A stretch of DNA of 33,685 nt from Bacillota bacterium (GTDB taxonomy: Bacteria; Bacillota_A; Clostridia; Lachnospirales; Lachnospiraceae): the NCBI GenBank assembly GCA_023407175.1, contig JAEYMU010000028.1, positions 1 to 33,685 on the forward strand. Reading direction: 5' to 3'. Shown piece after piece: positions 1 to 9,104 of this stretch (position 1 is its first letter; each line of letters starts with the position of its first letter). The notes under the pieces were generated by a model. The model made no database searches and had not been told where the DNA came from. It worked only from the letters and a program-made list of their open reading frames with translations. The translations under genes were made by a program, and so were the position numbers.

Positions 1-6
1 GTTAAT

Positions 7-97
7 AATTTTTTGAACAACAAATACAATTTCGGAGCGGAAGTTAAGCGGAAGGAGCGTTGGAGCGGAGAAATTTGTATCTGTTGTTCAGAAAATT
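7..97. repeat. long imperfect inverted repeat
   Basis: The arms at 7-33 and 70-97 are complementary over about 27 nt with one gap and a few mismatches. Each arm contains TGAACAACA or its complement. The 36-nt loop is purine-rich and carries GGAGCG three times. No T-tract follows, so it is not an ordinary terminator. It sits at the left edge of the accessory-gene block; whether it is a mobile-element end, a recombination site or a structured RNA cannot be settled here. No target duplication is visible. Confidence 0.6.
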
Positions 98-155
98 TAG
101 TGGATTATAGTGTTTCGCAATTACCTACCTACAGATTATTTATATGGAGGTAAAC

Positions 156-746
156 ATGAATATTACTATCAAACCACTCACACCGGGGCTTTCCGTCGAT
201 TACTTTGACTTCTTCGAAAATCGGGCGTTCACAGATAATTCCCCGTATCGGTGTTATTGTCAGATCTATCAAATGTCCAAGGAGCAGCAAAAAGCTGAAT
301 TCGACAAAGTAGACGGGGCTGACATAGGTCGCGTGTCACGAAAAGTCGCCGAACAACAGATTGATTCGGGCGTGCTCCGAGGATACCTGGCTTTTGACGA
401 CAGCGTTGCCATTGGCTGGTGCAACGCGAATGATAAAGCGAACTTCCCCATCGAGCCGTGTACCGATGAGTGTTTTTACGCACCGGCTGAAAAGTTAGAA
501 AAAGCCGTGGTATGTTTTGAGATTGCTCCCGAATATCGCGGGAAAGGAATTGCCACTGCGCTTTTGCAGCGCGTGATTGACGATGCGAGAGCCGAAGGCT
601 ATATCGCCGTCGAGGGTTTTCCCGTTGTGCGCGACGAGCGATTTGAATGGGATTGCACAGGCCCCCTCCGGCTATATGAGAAGGCTGGATTTGTCAAAGT
701 GGCTATTCAGGAGAAGAATGTTGTTATGAGGAAAGAGTTGAAATAA
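156..746 (+). CDS. GNAT-family N-acetyltransferase
   Basis: Predicted 196-residue acetyl-CoA-dependent N-acyltransferase of the GNAT superfamily. The acetyl-CoA-binding motif A is visible around residues 124-137 (APEYRGKGIATALL), followed by the usual helix and, near residue 172, the LYEKAGF motif typical of the family's C-terminal strand. The N-terminal half is Cys- and Tyr-rich (YRCYCQIYQ). The ATG at 156 is chosen over the in-frame ATG at 144 because TGGAGG at 145-150 lies 5 nt before it and overlaps the earlier ATG. Codon use is more GC-rich than in the next gene. The substrate cannot be told from sequence. It is the first gene of the accessory block, and ATAAGCATAAC follows 12 nt after its stop. 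Confidence 0.85.
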   Translation: MNITIKPLTPGLSVDYFDFFENRAFTDNSPYRCYCQIYQMSKEQQKAEFDKVDGADIGRVSRKVAEQQIDSGVLRGYLAFDDSVAIGWCNANDKANFPIEPCTDECFYAPAEKLEKAVVCFEIAPEYRGKGIATALLQRVIDDARAEGYIAVEGFPVVRDERFEWDCTGPLRLYEKAGFVKVAIQEKNVVMRKELK

Positions 747-833
747 CAACGAATAGTATAAGCATAACATAAAGAAGAGAAACTCCAATAACAAGTTGCT
801 GTAAAAATAACGAAAAGGAAGATGTGGCACATC

Positions 834-1700
834 ATGAATCATGTAATCAATTGGCTTCTTGAGGATGAAAACCCGGAGGTAAAATACCGTACAATGACAG
901 AGCTTTTGGGTATGCCAAAAGATGATCCCGAATTGAAAAAGGCTTATGACAATTTATTAAAATCAGACGTTGTCAGTTTAATCATGGATAAGTTTAAGCT
1001 TAATAAAAAATGGGAGGATGTCACTGCTTTCTGCGCACTTGCGGAATTTGGCTTAACACGCGTTGATATTCCTATTGATGATTATGTTGAACGTGTCATC
1101 AAGAATATGAACTCCAGTATGAAGTGTGCCAAAATATTGCTGTTAAGAAATTTGGTATCTCTTGGGTATTACGAGCATACGTGGGTGAAAGAAGAAATAA
1201 CTTTGGCTTTTTCTACCATACGGGAAGACGGCACATTCCGGTGTCTGGACAAAACCAAGACTACAAACGACTCTAAGCTTCCGGATATGGGGTGCTACAG
1301 ACAAACTACAACCTACCTTTTACTTGCGGCGGAGTTGAAAAAGATCGGCGTTATTCTGCCACAGTTCAAATCACTGATAAACTTTTATATCAGCCATTAC
1401 GTTGCATTCCACCCTGATAACCAGGGAAAGGCAATCATTAATGAAATGGCGGGGACATATTATCCTTTTGACCATGTGAAATTGGGTTTACAAATGACTA
1501 TATATGGTCTTTCGGTTCTTGGCGGGGCGAATCATTCTAATTGTAATAAGGCGTTAGCATTGTTAGATAGTAAAAAGGATTGTGAGGGTAAATATATTCT
1601 TGATAAATCTTTTCCATACTTTGAGGTGGGAAAGATAGGGGAACCCAATAAATGGATAACATTATATGTATTGCTATCAGAAAAATATCGCATCGTATAA
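834..1700 (+). CDS. conserved hypothetical protein, likely helical toroid (squalene-cyclase-like)
   Basis: Protein of 288 residues with no catalytic motif I can name. Its opening, WLLEDENPEVKYRTMTELLG, resembles a family of about 300-residue bacterial proteins annotated as prenyltransferase or squalene-cyclase-like alpha/alpha-toroids. The rest is consistent with helical repeats (WEDVTAFCALAEFGL, MGCYRQTTTYLLLAAELKKIG, FDHVKLGLQMTIYGLSVLG). No signal peptide or membrane segment is seen. The GGAAG at 817-821 abuts an in-frame ATG at 822, so the ATG at 834, 12 nt away, is the likelier start; 822 remains possible. It is AT-rich compared with the acetyltransferase gene before it. ATAAGCATAAT overlaps its stop codon. 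Confidence 0.7.
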   Translation: MNHVINWLLEDENPEVKYRTMTELLGMPKDDPELKKAYDNLLKSDVVSLIMDKFKLNKKWEDVTAFCALAEFGLTRVDIPIDDYVERVIKNMNSSMKCAKILLLRNLVSLGYYEHTWVKEEITLAFSTIREDGTFRCLDKTKTTNDSKLPDMGCYRQTTTYLLLAAELKKIGVILPQFKSLINFYISHYVAFHPDNQGKAIINEMAGTYYPFDHVKLGLQMTIYGLSVLGGANHSNCNKALALLDSKKDCEGKYILDKSFPYFEVGKIGEPNKWITLYVLLSEKYRIV

Positions 1701-1800
1701 GCATAATCTGCACCCGGGCAAATTCTGATTTGCATCTTTGATTCGCATTCGTCCCAGATTGCGAATCAGCTTTTATAGTAATTCAGAAAGGTATTATTTA

Positions 1801-1884
1801 ATGAAAAAATTCTTAAAAATCTTCTTAATTTCACTTGGCATAATTACTGGTTTAATTCTAATTCTTATTTGCTTTTTTGATTGA
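1801..1884 (+). CDS. possible 27-residue membrane peptide
   Basis: A short reading frame starts at an ATG preceded by AAAGG and encodes a Lys-rich start, then one hydrophobic helix (FLISLGIITGLILILICFF) and ends in Asp-stop. It could be a genuine small membrane peptide. Alternatively it is the leftover N-terminal anchor of a longer gene now out of frame with the hydrolase that follows at 1916. Hairpins (GATTCGCA paired with TGCGAATC, about 1740-1770) lie just upstream. Only size, start context and hydrophobicity support it. Confidence 0.35.
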   Translation: MKKFLKIFLISLGIITGLILILICFFD

Positions 1885-1915
1885 TAATACCATAGTAGCT
1901 TGGAGGCAGCAAAGC

Positions 1916-2608
1916 ATGCTAAAAGAAAAGATTTATATCGGAAATATTCCTGCTATTATATGGGGAGAAGAATCCGGCAAAGTATATATTTTTGTTCATG
2001 GAAAGATGTCCAGTAAGGAAAGTGCCGAAGCTTTTGCTGAAATCGCTGCCAGTAATGGCTATCAGACAATCAGTTTCGATTTACCGGAGCATGGGGAAAG
2101 AATGGATACCGCGTATAAATGCAATATGATAAATGGAATCGCGGATCTTACTCAAGTGGGCGATTATGTTTTTGATCATTGGAAAGGCGTGTCCTTATTC
2201 GGATGCAGCTTGGGTGCTTTTTTCAGCTTGCACGCTTATCGCAACAGGCACTTTAATAACTGCCTTTTTCAGTCGCCGATTGTGAATATGGAACACTTAA
2301 TTCGCCAAATGTTTTTATGGTTTCATATCACAGAGGAAGAACTTATGGCAAAAAATGAAATCCCTACTCCCATTGATACGATGTCATGGCCTTATTATCT
2401 CTATGTCAAAGAACACCCCATTGATCAGTGGGATGCCCCGACTCATATTTTATATGGCGCAAGGGACAACCTTCAAAGCCGGGAAGTTATTGATGCATTT
2501 GTAAATAAATTCAACTGTCACCTCACGGTTGCAGAAAATAGCGAACATCCTTTTATGGGTGAAGGTGACAAAGAAATCACTGAAGCATGGATAGAGGGCA
2601 GTCTGTAA
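1916..2608 (+). CDS. alpha/beta hydrolase
   Basis: Serine hydrolase of 230 residues with the alpha/beta-hydrolase triad visible: nucleophile Ser98 in GCSLG, acid Asp184 in GARDN and His211 in SEHPF. An oxyanion-hole HG lies at residues 28-29 (VHGK). It looks like a small cytoplasmic esterase or thioesterase-like enzyme; the substrate is not evident. The ATG at 1916 has TGGAGG 9 nt upstream; an upstream in-frame TTG at 1877 lacks such a site. The next gene begins 84 nt downstream. ATAAGCATAAC overlaps the end of this gene, the third time this tail appears in the block. Confidence 0.85.
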   Translation: MLKEKIYIGNIPAIIWGEESGKVYIFVHGKMSSKESAEAFAEIAASNGYQTISFDLPEHGERMDTAYKCNMINGIADLTQVGDYVFDHWKGVSLFGCSLGAFFSLHAYRNRHFNNCLFQSPIVNMEHLIRQMFLWFHITEEELMAKNEIPTPIDTMSWPYYLYVKEHPIDQWDAPTHILYGARDNLQSREVIDAFVNKFNCHLTVAENSEHPFMGEGDKEITEAWIEGSL

Positions 2609-2692
2609 TAAGCATAACGGGCAGTGGCGCAGTCGAGATAGTTTCCAGATCGGGTCGATACCAGATAATCAAATTATGGGAAAGGATTTACT

Positions 2693-3571
2693 ATGAAAAA
2701 TCTTAAAGTAGCTTTATTGCAGCTCATGCCGGAAGAAACGTCAGAAGGTAATCTGAAAAAGGGATTGGAATATTGCCAAAAAGCAAAAGATATTGGTGCA
2801 GACATTGCATTATTCCCGGAAATGTGGAGTGTTGGATACAATATTTCTGAAAATATCGATGAGCTGAAGGCAAGCGCAGTACCTGCTGACAGTGACTTTG
2901 TCAATTCCTTCGGCAGCCTGGCACACGAACTGAACATGGCTGTTGGAATAACTTTTCTTGAAAAGTATGAACCATTACCAAGGAATACCCTCTGCCTGTT
3001 TGACCGTTATGGCAGGAATGTACTTACCTATGCAAAGGTACATACTTGTGATTTTGGCGATGAATGCAGATTAACACCAGGAAATGATTTTTATGTTGCC
3101 GATTTAAACACTGCACAAGGTAATATAAAAATAGGTGCAATGATTTGCTATGACAGAGAATTCCCCGAGAGTGCAAGAATTCTTATGTTAAAGGGTGCCG
3201 AAATTATTTTAGTACCAAACGCCTGCCCTATGGAAATAAATCGTCTATCACAGCTAAGAGCAAGGGCATATGAAAATATGGTTGGTATTGCAACTGTCAA
3301 TTATCCGAAGGGTAAGCCTGATTGCAACGGTCATTCTTCCGCCTTTGACGGCATCGCATACAGCCCTGGTCAATTTAACTCAAGAGATACACTGATTATT
3401 GAAGCCGGTGAACGGGAGGGAATTTATATCGCTGACTTTCCTGTTGATGAAATCAGAGAGTATAGAAGCCATGAGGTACATGGCAATGCATATCGTCATC
3501 CAAAGAAATATAGTTTACTCGTTTCAGAAAGCATTGAAGCTCCCTTTATCAGAAATGATTACAGAAAATAA
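2693..3571 (+). CDS. carbon-nitrogen hydrolase (nitrilase superfamily)
   Basis: Amidase-type member of the nitrilase superfamily, 292 residues, the usual length. The catalytic triad is Glu43 (FPEMW), Lys115 (YAKVHTCDFGDE) and Cys152 (MICYDREFPES). Such enzymes hydrolyse C-N bonds of amides or carbamoyl groups through a cysteine acyl-enzyme. The Cys-loop ICYDREFPES is like that of N-carbamoylputrescine amidase and omega-amidase-like proteins, but the substrate cannot be assigned. AAAGGA precedes the ATG at a normal distance. It stands alone within the accessory block and is markedly AT-rich compared with the DsbA-like gene that follows. Confidence 0.88.
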   Translation: MKNLKVALLQLMPEETSEGNLKKGLEYCQKAKDIGADIALFPEMWSVGYNISENIDELKASAVPADSDFVNSFGSLAHELNMAVGITFLEKYEPLPRNTLCLFDRYGRNVLTYAKVHTCDFGDECRLTPGNDFYVADLNTAQGNIKIGAMICYDREFPESARILMLKGAEIILVPNACPMEINRLSQLRARAYENMVGIATVNYPKGKPDCNGHSSAFDGIAYSPGQFNSRDTLIIEAGEREGIYIADFPVDEIREYRSHEVHGNAYRHPKKYSLLVSESIEAPFIRNDYRK

Positions 3572-3639
3572 TAAAAGGTATGAAAATTCCAAGATATAAT
3601 CAACAAAATTAAAAATTCAAATAATAAATGGTGACCAAA

Positions 3640-4176
3640 ATGAAGCATAAATTAGAAATCTTTTTTGATTATGCCTGCCCATACTGTCTTCAGGGGCACA
3701 GGCATTTGACCGAGCTCCTGCCGGATTATCCGGAAATCGACATGGTTTGGCACCCATGCGAATCCCATCCCAGGCCTGACCGGTTCGGTCCTCATAGCGA
3801 CCTCTGTATACAGGGCTACTTCTTTGCCGTGGAAAATGGTGTTGATATTTGGGCATATCATGATCGTATGTACCGAGCCGCTCTGAAAGAGCATGTCAAT
3901 ATCGAAAGCATTGACGAGCTATCTGATTTTGTACGGGATTTAGTGGATGCAGATGCTTTTCGGCTGGCGCTGCGTCAAGGGATTTACCATAAGGCGCTGG
4001 CGGAGGCAAACAAGCTGGCCTTCGAGTACTCTGGCGTATGGGTCGTGCCGGCTTACCGGATGGAAGGTTGTAGACTTGACGCTGTTGAAGATGTCGGTGT
4101 TACCAAAGAACAGCTTCGGAGTTTTCTTTTACAGCAGGCTACTCTTTCAGGAAAATTTCAGAGTCATAGCAAATAA
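3640..4176 (+). CDS. DsbA-family / FrnE-like thiol oxidoreductase
   Basis: Thioredoxin-fold protein of 178 residues. The active-site CPYC is at residues 13-16 (FFDYACPYCLQGH), right after the first strand as in cytosolic FrnE-type DsbA proteins and 2-hydroxychromene-2-carboxylate isomerase relatives. The partner strand holds the expected cis-Pro (GVWVVPAYRM, near residue 130). There is no signal peptide, so it likely acts in the cytoplasm. GGTGA at 3630-3634 lies 5 nt before the ATG at 3640, preferred over the in-frame ATG at 3628. Codon use is clearly more GC-rich than in the neighbouring nitrilase-family gene, consistent with a different origin. TAAGCAAAGC follows the stop, a loose match to the tail of the earlier genes. 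Confidence 0.82.
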   Translation: MKHKLEIFFDYACPYCLQGHRHLTELLPDYPEIDMVWHPCESHPRPDRFGPHSDLCIQGYFFAVENGVDIWAYHDRMYRAALKEHVNIESIDELSDFVRDLVDADAFRLALRQGIYHKALAEANKLAFEYSGVWVVPAYRMEGCRLDAVEDVGVTKEQLRSFLLQQATLSGKFQSHSK

Positions 4177-4200
4177 GCAAAGCAAACGGGAGAAATACGC

Positions 4201-4437
4201 ATGGATCATGATAACAAAAAGAAAAAATGGGATCACTTAGAAGAACCCAAAATACCGGAAGATAAAAAATCCAATTCGGAAAACTCTGAGGGCAATTATA
4301 TGTCATTGGGCATGTGTATCGGTATGTGTCTTGGAATCACTGCCGGTCAATTTCTCTTTGATAATTTGGCAACAGGCTTGAGTATTGGAATGTGCCTGGG
4401 CTTGGCGGTCGGAATTAGTATCAAAAAAAAGAAATAA
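4201..4437 (+). CDS. small Gly/Cys-rich membrane protein
   Basis: Protein of 78 residues. A charged, hydrophilic N-terminal half (KKKKWDHLEE and following) leads into two hydrophobic segments from about residue 36, each built around a GMCLG repeat (MSLGMCIGMCLGITAG, then LSIGMCLGLAVGIS), and a KKKK tail. The glycine spacing suggests a helical hairpin of glycine-zipper type in the membrane. GGGAG lies 9 nt before the ATG. I recognise the pattern from small clostridial proteins of unknown role and do not assign a function. It is the last gene before the terminator. Confidence 0.7.
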   Translation: MDHDNKKKKWDHLEEPKIPEDKKSNSENSEGNYMSLGMCIGMCLGITAGQFLFDNLATGLSIGMCLGLAVGISIKKKK

Positions 4438-4456
4438 CCTCATAACACGCTATCGT

Positions 4457-4501
4457 AAAAAGCACACAATGAATTTATAGTGATTTCATTGCGTGCTTTT
4501 T
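4457..4501. terminator. bidirectional rho-independent terminator
   Basis: A stem pairs AAAAAGCAC and CAATGAA with TTCATTG and GTGCTTTTT around an 11-nt loop, with one mismatch. A run of A on the left and T on the right lets it work in both directions. It serves the small membrane protein on plus and the activase on minus, which converge here. Confidence 0.85.
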
Positions 4502-4524
4502 ATTAAGCATATGAAAGCCATGAT

Positions 4525-7500
4525 TTAATTTCCATCTATGTCCTTCATCGCGATGGACAGCATCAGCTTAATGCGGTTAAGCTGGTTTACATTGGAGATG
4601 CCCGGATCATAGTCAATCGGCATAATATTGGCCTGGGGATACCGTTCCTTTAAGGGCTTGAACATCCCCTTGCCGGTGATATGATTCGGAAGGCAAGCCA
4701 GGGGCTGAACACAGAGAATGTTACTGGTTCCCTGCTCGATGAATTCAACCATTTCCGCCGTAACCAGCCATCCTTCTCCCGTCTGATTTCCCAGTGACAG
4801 TATCTGAGAGGCCATATGCGCCAGCTCCTGAATTGAGGCCGGCGGGTGAAAGCGCCGGCTTTTCTCCAATTCCTGCTTCATGATATTACGAAAACCCATA
4901 ATATAGCTGACTGCAATTTCACTGAACTTCTTGTCTAGTTTCTTCCCGGCAAGATATCGAGATCTGAATCCCAGATTAAAAGAAGAATATAAGAAATAAT
5001 CCATAAGATCGGGTACAACTGCTTCCGCACCTCCCTGTTCAATTATACTGACAATATCATTATTAGCAGTCGGATGATATTTTACTAAAATTTCTCCTAC
5101 GACTCCTACCTTTGGCTTTTTCATATCCAGCAGCTCCATCTGGTCAAACTCCCGCACTGTTCCTTTGATGTTGTGACGGAAGGTCCTTTTATCTCCGCTT
5201 TTGATATTTTCCTTGGCACGCTCCATCCATTTTTCATATAAAAGCTTCGCAGAACCCGGGAACAGCTCATAGGGCCTTGTCCGGTAAAGCAGCCGCATGA
5301 ATAAATCACCGTATACCAGTGCCATAATGCAGCGGTTAATCATCGGAAGGGAAAGCTTGAAGCCAGGCTGCTTCTCAAGTCCGACTGCGTTCAGAGAAAT
5401 GACCGGCACCTGGGGAAAGCCCGCTTCCTTCAGCCCCAGCTTTAAGAAAGCGATATAATTGGTTGCTCTGCATCCTCCGCCGCTCTGACTTATGATAACC
5501 GAGGTATGCTCCGTATCATACTTGCCGGATTTCAACGCCTGCACCAGTTGCCCGATCATAATAATGGCCGGATAACAGGCATCATTATTCACATATTTTA
5601 AGCCCTCCTCCACTGCCGACCGGTCAACTTCCGGCAGCACCTCCAACCGGTATCCGCAGGCTCTGGCCGCCTCCTGAACAAGCTCAAAGTGGATAGGAGC
5701 CATCTGTGGGGCCAGTATGGTATGAATACGGCGCATTTCTTTGGTAAATACCGGCGGTGCAGGATAGGACTGTTCCGGCTCCTTCCGATAACCATTCCGG
5801 TTACGATCCTCCACTGCTGCCTTCAAAGATCTGATTCGAATTCTGGCTGCACCAAGATTATTCCCTTCGTCTATCTTAATCATCGTGTAGAGCTTCCCGC
5901 CTGTGGCCAGAAGCTCCGCTATCTGATCCGAGGTTACCGCATCCAGTCCGCAGCCAAAGGAGTTAAGCTGGATGAGATCCAGGCAGGGCTCCTTTGCAAC
6001 CAGCGCCGCAGCCCGGTATAGTCTGGAATTATAGACCCACTGGTCCACCACCCGAAGCTTTTGTACTAAGCTGCCCAGATGGGCGATACTATCCTCGGTG
6101 AGCACCGCCATGCCATAGGATACAATCAGCTCCGCCATTCCATGGTTGACTGCGGGATCGACATGGTACGGCTTCCCGCAAAGCACAATTCCGTGCAGAT
6201 TGTTACGGTGCAGATAGTCTAAAGCCTCTTCGCCCTTTTTCCTTATATCAGCCTTATAATGTTCCCGCTCCTGGCAAGCTGCCATAACTGCCCTCTTTAT
6301 TTCGGCGGTGCTGATTTTATAATCTGCAAGCTCTTCTGTCAGCCTCTTTATCAGAACCTTCGTATTATCAAGTGACAAAAAGGGAGTGAGCAGCCGGACT
6401 CCCCTCTTTCCTATTTCATCAATATTCTTATGGATTACCTCAGGGTAAGAAATGACCATGGGGCAATTATAATGGTTGTCCACCTCTTTAAATTCCTTGC
6501 GCTCATATACCACACAGGGATAGAAAATCGTATCCACTCCCTGTTCTAAAAGCTCCATAATATGTCCGTGGCAAAGCTTTACAGGATAGCAGGCCGATTC
6601 CGAGGGTATGGTCTCCAGCCCCTTTTCATACAGCCTTTTTGTCGAAGGGGATGACAGCACCACGCGAAATCCAAGGCTGTGAAACAGAGTAAACCAGAAG
6701 GGATAGTTTTCATACATATTGAGCACTCTGGGAATGCCAAGTGTCCCCCGGAAGGCTTCCTCCGGGGCAAGCGGTGTATATCCGAAGGTACGGCGGTATT
6801 TGTATTCATACAGATTCGGCAGCTTCCCATACATATTTCCTTGAGCACCGGAGCTATCCGGCTTATCCGAATTATTTCCCAAATACCGTGATGTTTGCGA
6901 ACCGCCGCTTTTTTCTGCTCCCATATTTCGCTCCATAGCAACGCTTCCTTCTGTTCCTCTATTTCGCTCCAGGGTTTCATTATTTTCTGCACCCGTATTT
7001 CGTATGGAGGCACCCTTTTCACAGCGGTTGCCTGCAATATATCTCTCACCGTTGGAGAAGCTATTGATGGTCAGCAGACACTGGTTCATACATCCGCCGC
7101 AGCGTCTTCCCGTCACCTTCATTGAGAAATTCTTAAGCTCCTCCCTTCCCAGCAGAGAGGTTTTTTCTCCTTCCCGGTAATGCTCCCTTGCAATAAGTGC
7201 AGCTCCATAGGCCCCCATCAAGCCGGCGATCTCCGGCCTGACTGCTTCCCTGCCTGTGATTTTCTCAAAGCAGCGAAGCACTGCATCGTTATGAAAGGTC
7301 CCGCCCTGGACAATAACGTTACTGCCAAGCTCCTTTACATCCCTTAGCTTTATTACCTTGAATAATGCGTTTTTGATGATGGAATAGGACAGTCCGGCTG
7401 ATAAATCCGGTATCCCTGCTCCCTCCTTCTGGGCCTGCTTCACCTTGGAATTCATGAATACGGTACATTTGGTGCCAAGCTCGACCGGAGCCTTGGCAAA

Positions 7501-8913
7501 TAATGCTTCCTTTGCAAAGCTGTCCACCGAACGGCCCAAAGAATGTGCAAAGCCCTCCAGAAAGGACCCACAGCCTGAGGAGCAGGCTTCATTCAGCAGA
7601 ATGCTGTCAATTGCCCCATTTTTAATACGAAGACACTTCATATCCTGTCCGCCGATATCCAGGATGAAATCCACCCCGGGAAGAAATTGCTGAGCCGCCT
7701 TATAGTGTGCAATTGTCTCTATCTCACCGAGATCGGCATGGAGGGCTGCCTTCATCAGGGACTCCCCATATCCGGTCACTGTACATTTGCACAGCGTCGC
7801 CTCCTTGGGCAGCTTATCATATAAATCCTTGAGGATTACTGTAAGCTTTGTCAGCGGTTCCCCCTCATTACTGCAATAATGGGAATATAAAAGCTCTCCC
7901 TTTTCGCCGATAAGGGCTGCCTTTGTGGTGGTTGAACCGGCATCAATCCCAAGAAATGCCCTTCCCTGGTAGCTGGTCAGCTCTCCCCGCGGCACCTGGG
8001 AGCGTTTATGCCTTTTCACAAAGTCTGCATATTCCTGCTCGTCCTGAAAAAGTGCCTCCAGATTCCCGGAATATTCCTCCGCAAAGCTGCTGATTTGTTC
8101 AAACCGCTTCACCAGCTCCTGCAAGGGAACCGGCTTCTCCTTCCCCGCCGCCATTGCAGCACCGATTGCGGCAAACAGCCGGGAATGCTCGGAGGTTACC
8201 GCTTCTCCCTCTCCAAGACCAAGGCTTTCTATGAAGCGTTTGCGAAGCTCCGATAGATAATATAACGGACCTCCGAGAAAAGCGACTCTTCCCCGGATTG
8301 GCTTTCCGCAGGCAAGTCCTCCCAGGGTTTGGTTTACAACGGCCTGAAAGATGGAAGCGGCAATATCTTCTTTTCTTGCTCCTTCATTAATCAGAGGCTG
8401 AATGTCTGTTTTCGCAAACACGCCGCATCTGGAGGCGATTGGATAAATTACCGAATAGCCCTTGGCATACTCATTTAGGCCCTCAGCATCCGTATCCAGT
8501 AAAACTGCCATCTGGTCGATGAAGGCCCCGGTTCCTCCGGCACAGCTACCGTTCATCCGCTGCTCCATTCCGCCCTTAAAATATGTGATTTTTGCGTCCT
8601 CTCCGCCAAGCTCAATTACAACATCAGTTTTAGGAAGCAGGGCTTCCACCGATTTCGTACAGGCAATTACCTCCTGTATGAAGGGTATTTTCATCCATTC
8701 GGCTATGGACAACCCGCCTGAGCCTGTGATGCCTGTCTGCACCATGGCATCCTTCCTACTCTCCTGACAGCTTCGAAGCATCTGAACTACCGTATTTCTT
8801 ATATCCGATAAATGCCGGCGATATTCCTGATAGGCCAGCTTATTTTCCTCATCCAGCAATACAAGCTTTACTGTTGTGGAACCAATGTCAATTCCCATTT
8901 TATATCGATCCAT
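4525..8913 (-). CDS. giant acyl-CoA dehydratase activase-like protein (two BadF/HgdC ATPase domains plus DUF2229/HgdB-like region)
   Basis: Protein of 1462 residues related to activators of 2-hydroxyacyl-CoA dehydratases and benzoyl-CoA reductases, which use ATP to drive low-potential electrons. Two ASKHA-type ATPase domains are visible: residues 5-255 ([10 protein letters not shown] at 7-16, [10 protein letters not shown] around Cys124, Cys163) and 320-575 ([10 protein letters not shown] at 322-331, Cys444, Cys483). A CGGCMNQC cluster with RCEKG follows (605-631), then a variable linker with repeats (639-674). After that come a DUF2229-like region ([14 protein letters not shown]) and a dehydratase-subunit-like C-terminus with paired Cys ([27 protein letters not shown]). 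AGGAG lies 8 nt before the ATG. This single-chain form is widespread in Clostridia; its substrate is unknown. No separate dehydratase subunits lie nearby. Confidence 0.88.
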   Translation of the reverse strand: MDRYKMGIDIGSTTVKLVLLDEENKLAYQEYRRHLSDIRNTVVQMLRSCQESRKDAMVQTGITGSGGLSIAEWMKIPFIQEVIACTKSVEALLPKTDVVIELGGEDAKITYFKGGMEQRMNGSCAGGTGAFIDQMAVLLDTDAEGLNEYAKGYSVIYPIASRCGVFAKTDIQPLINEGARKEDIAASIFQAVVNQTLGGLACGKPIRGRVAFLGGPLYYLSELRKRFIESLGLGEGEAVTSEHSRLFAAIGAAMAAGKEKPVPLQELVKRFEQISSFAEEYSGNLEALFQDEQEYADFVKRHKRSQVPRGELTSYQGRAFLGIDAGSTTTKAALIGEKGELLYSHYCSNEGEPLTKLTVILKDLYDKLPKEATLCKCTVTGYGESLMKAALHADLGEIETIAHYKAAQQFLPGVDFILDIGGQDMKCLRIKNGAIDSILLNEACSSGCGSFLEGFAHSLGRSVDSFAKEALFAKAPVELGTKCTVFMNSKVKQAQKEGAGIPDLSAGLSYSIIKNALFKVIKLRDVKELGSNVIVQGGTFHNDAVLRCFEKITGREAVRPEIAGLMGAYGAALIAREHYREGEKTSLLGREELKNFSMKVTGRRCGGCMNQCLLTINSFSNGERYIAGNRCEKGASIRNTGAENNETLERNRGTEGSVAMERNMGAEKSGGSQTSRYLGNNSDKPDSSGAQGNMYGKLPNLYEYKYRRTFGYTPLAPEEAFRGTLGIPRVLNMYENYPFWFTLFHSLGFRVVLSSPSTKRLYEKGLETIPSESACYPVKLCHGHIMELLEQGVDTIFYPCVVYERKEFKEVDNHYNCPMVISYPEVIHKNIDEIGKRGVRLLTPFLSLDNTKVLIKRLTEELADYKISTAEIKRAVMAACQEREHYKADIRKKGEEALDYLHRNNLHGIVLCGKPYHVDPAVNHGMAELIVSYGMAVLTEDSIAHLGSLVQKLRVVDQWVYNSRLYRAAALVAKEPCLDLIQLNSFGCGLDAVTSDQIAELLATGGKLYTMIKIDEGNNLGAARIRIRSLKAAVEDRNRNGYRKEPEQSYPAPPVFTKEMRRIHTILAPQMAPIHFELVQEAARACGYRLEVLPEVDRSAVEEGLKYVNNDACYPAIIMIGQLVQALKSGKYDTEHTSVIISQSGGGCRATNYIAFLKLGLKEAGFPQVPVISLNAVGLEKQPGFKLSLPMINRCIMALVYGDLFMRLLYRTRPYELFPGSAKLLYEKWMERAKENIKSGDKRTFRHNIKGTVREFDQMELLDMKKPKVGVVGEILVKYHPTANNDIVSIIEQGGAEAVVPDLMDYFLYSSFNLGFRSRYLAGKKLDKKFSEIAVSYIMGFRNIMKQELEKSRRFHPPASIQELAHMASQILSLGNQTGEGWLVTAEMVEFIEQGTSNILCVQPLACLPNHITGKGMFKPLKERYPQANIMPIDYDPGISNVNQLNRIKLMLSIAMKDIDGN
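6892..6999 (-). repeat. 36-nt in-frame tandem repeats in the activase linker
   Basis: Three degenerate copies of exactly 36 nt encode 12-residue units at residues 639-650, 651-662 and 663-674 of the activase ([36 protein letters not shown]). On plus, TTTCTG-like starts fall at 6912, 6948 and 6984. The stretch is hydrophilic and disordered-looking, between the CGGC cluster and the DUF2229-like region. Confidence 0.8.
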
Positions 8914-9042
8914 GCTATAAACTCCTGAATGTCATTCTATATTTGTACAGTATCCGGTTCATGTTCCGGTGATATACCCGTCATCTATTTATTATTTACC
9001 GCATTCAGGAAATCATTCATCATTTTTAACAAAGCCAGGGTA

Positions 9043-9071
9043 TTGTGAAATCTCTATTTCGGATGTATAAT
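9043..9071 (+). promoter_or_regulatory. sigma-A promoter of the Big_2 protein gene
   Basis: TTGTGA (9043-9048), a 17-nt spacer and a perfect TATAAT (9066-9071) lie about 33 nt before the start codon at 9105, leaving a short leader that holds the ribosome site. Confidence 0.75.
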
Positions 9072-9104
9072 AATTCCATACAAGCATCTAATAGGAGGAA
9101 GTCT

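Noticed and set aside
740..2630. Integron attC sites at the gene ends of the accessory block
   Set aside because: GCATAAC only partly fits the RYYYAAC core, and no matching GTTRRRY partner with a hairpin arm was found after the tails. No integrase gene is present. Kept as a shared-tail observation only.
6579..7049. 156-residue frame on minus inside the activase gene
   Set aside because: Another frame of the activase coding strand; it overlaps conserved domains and is not family-like.
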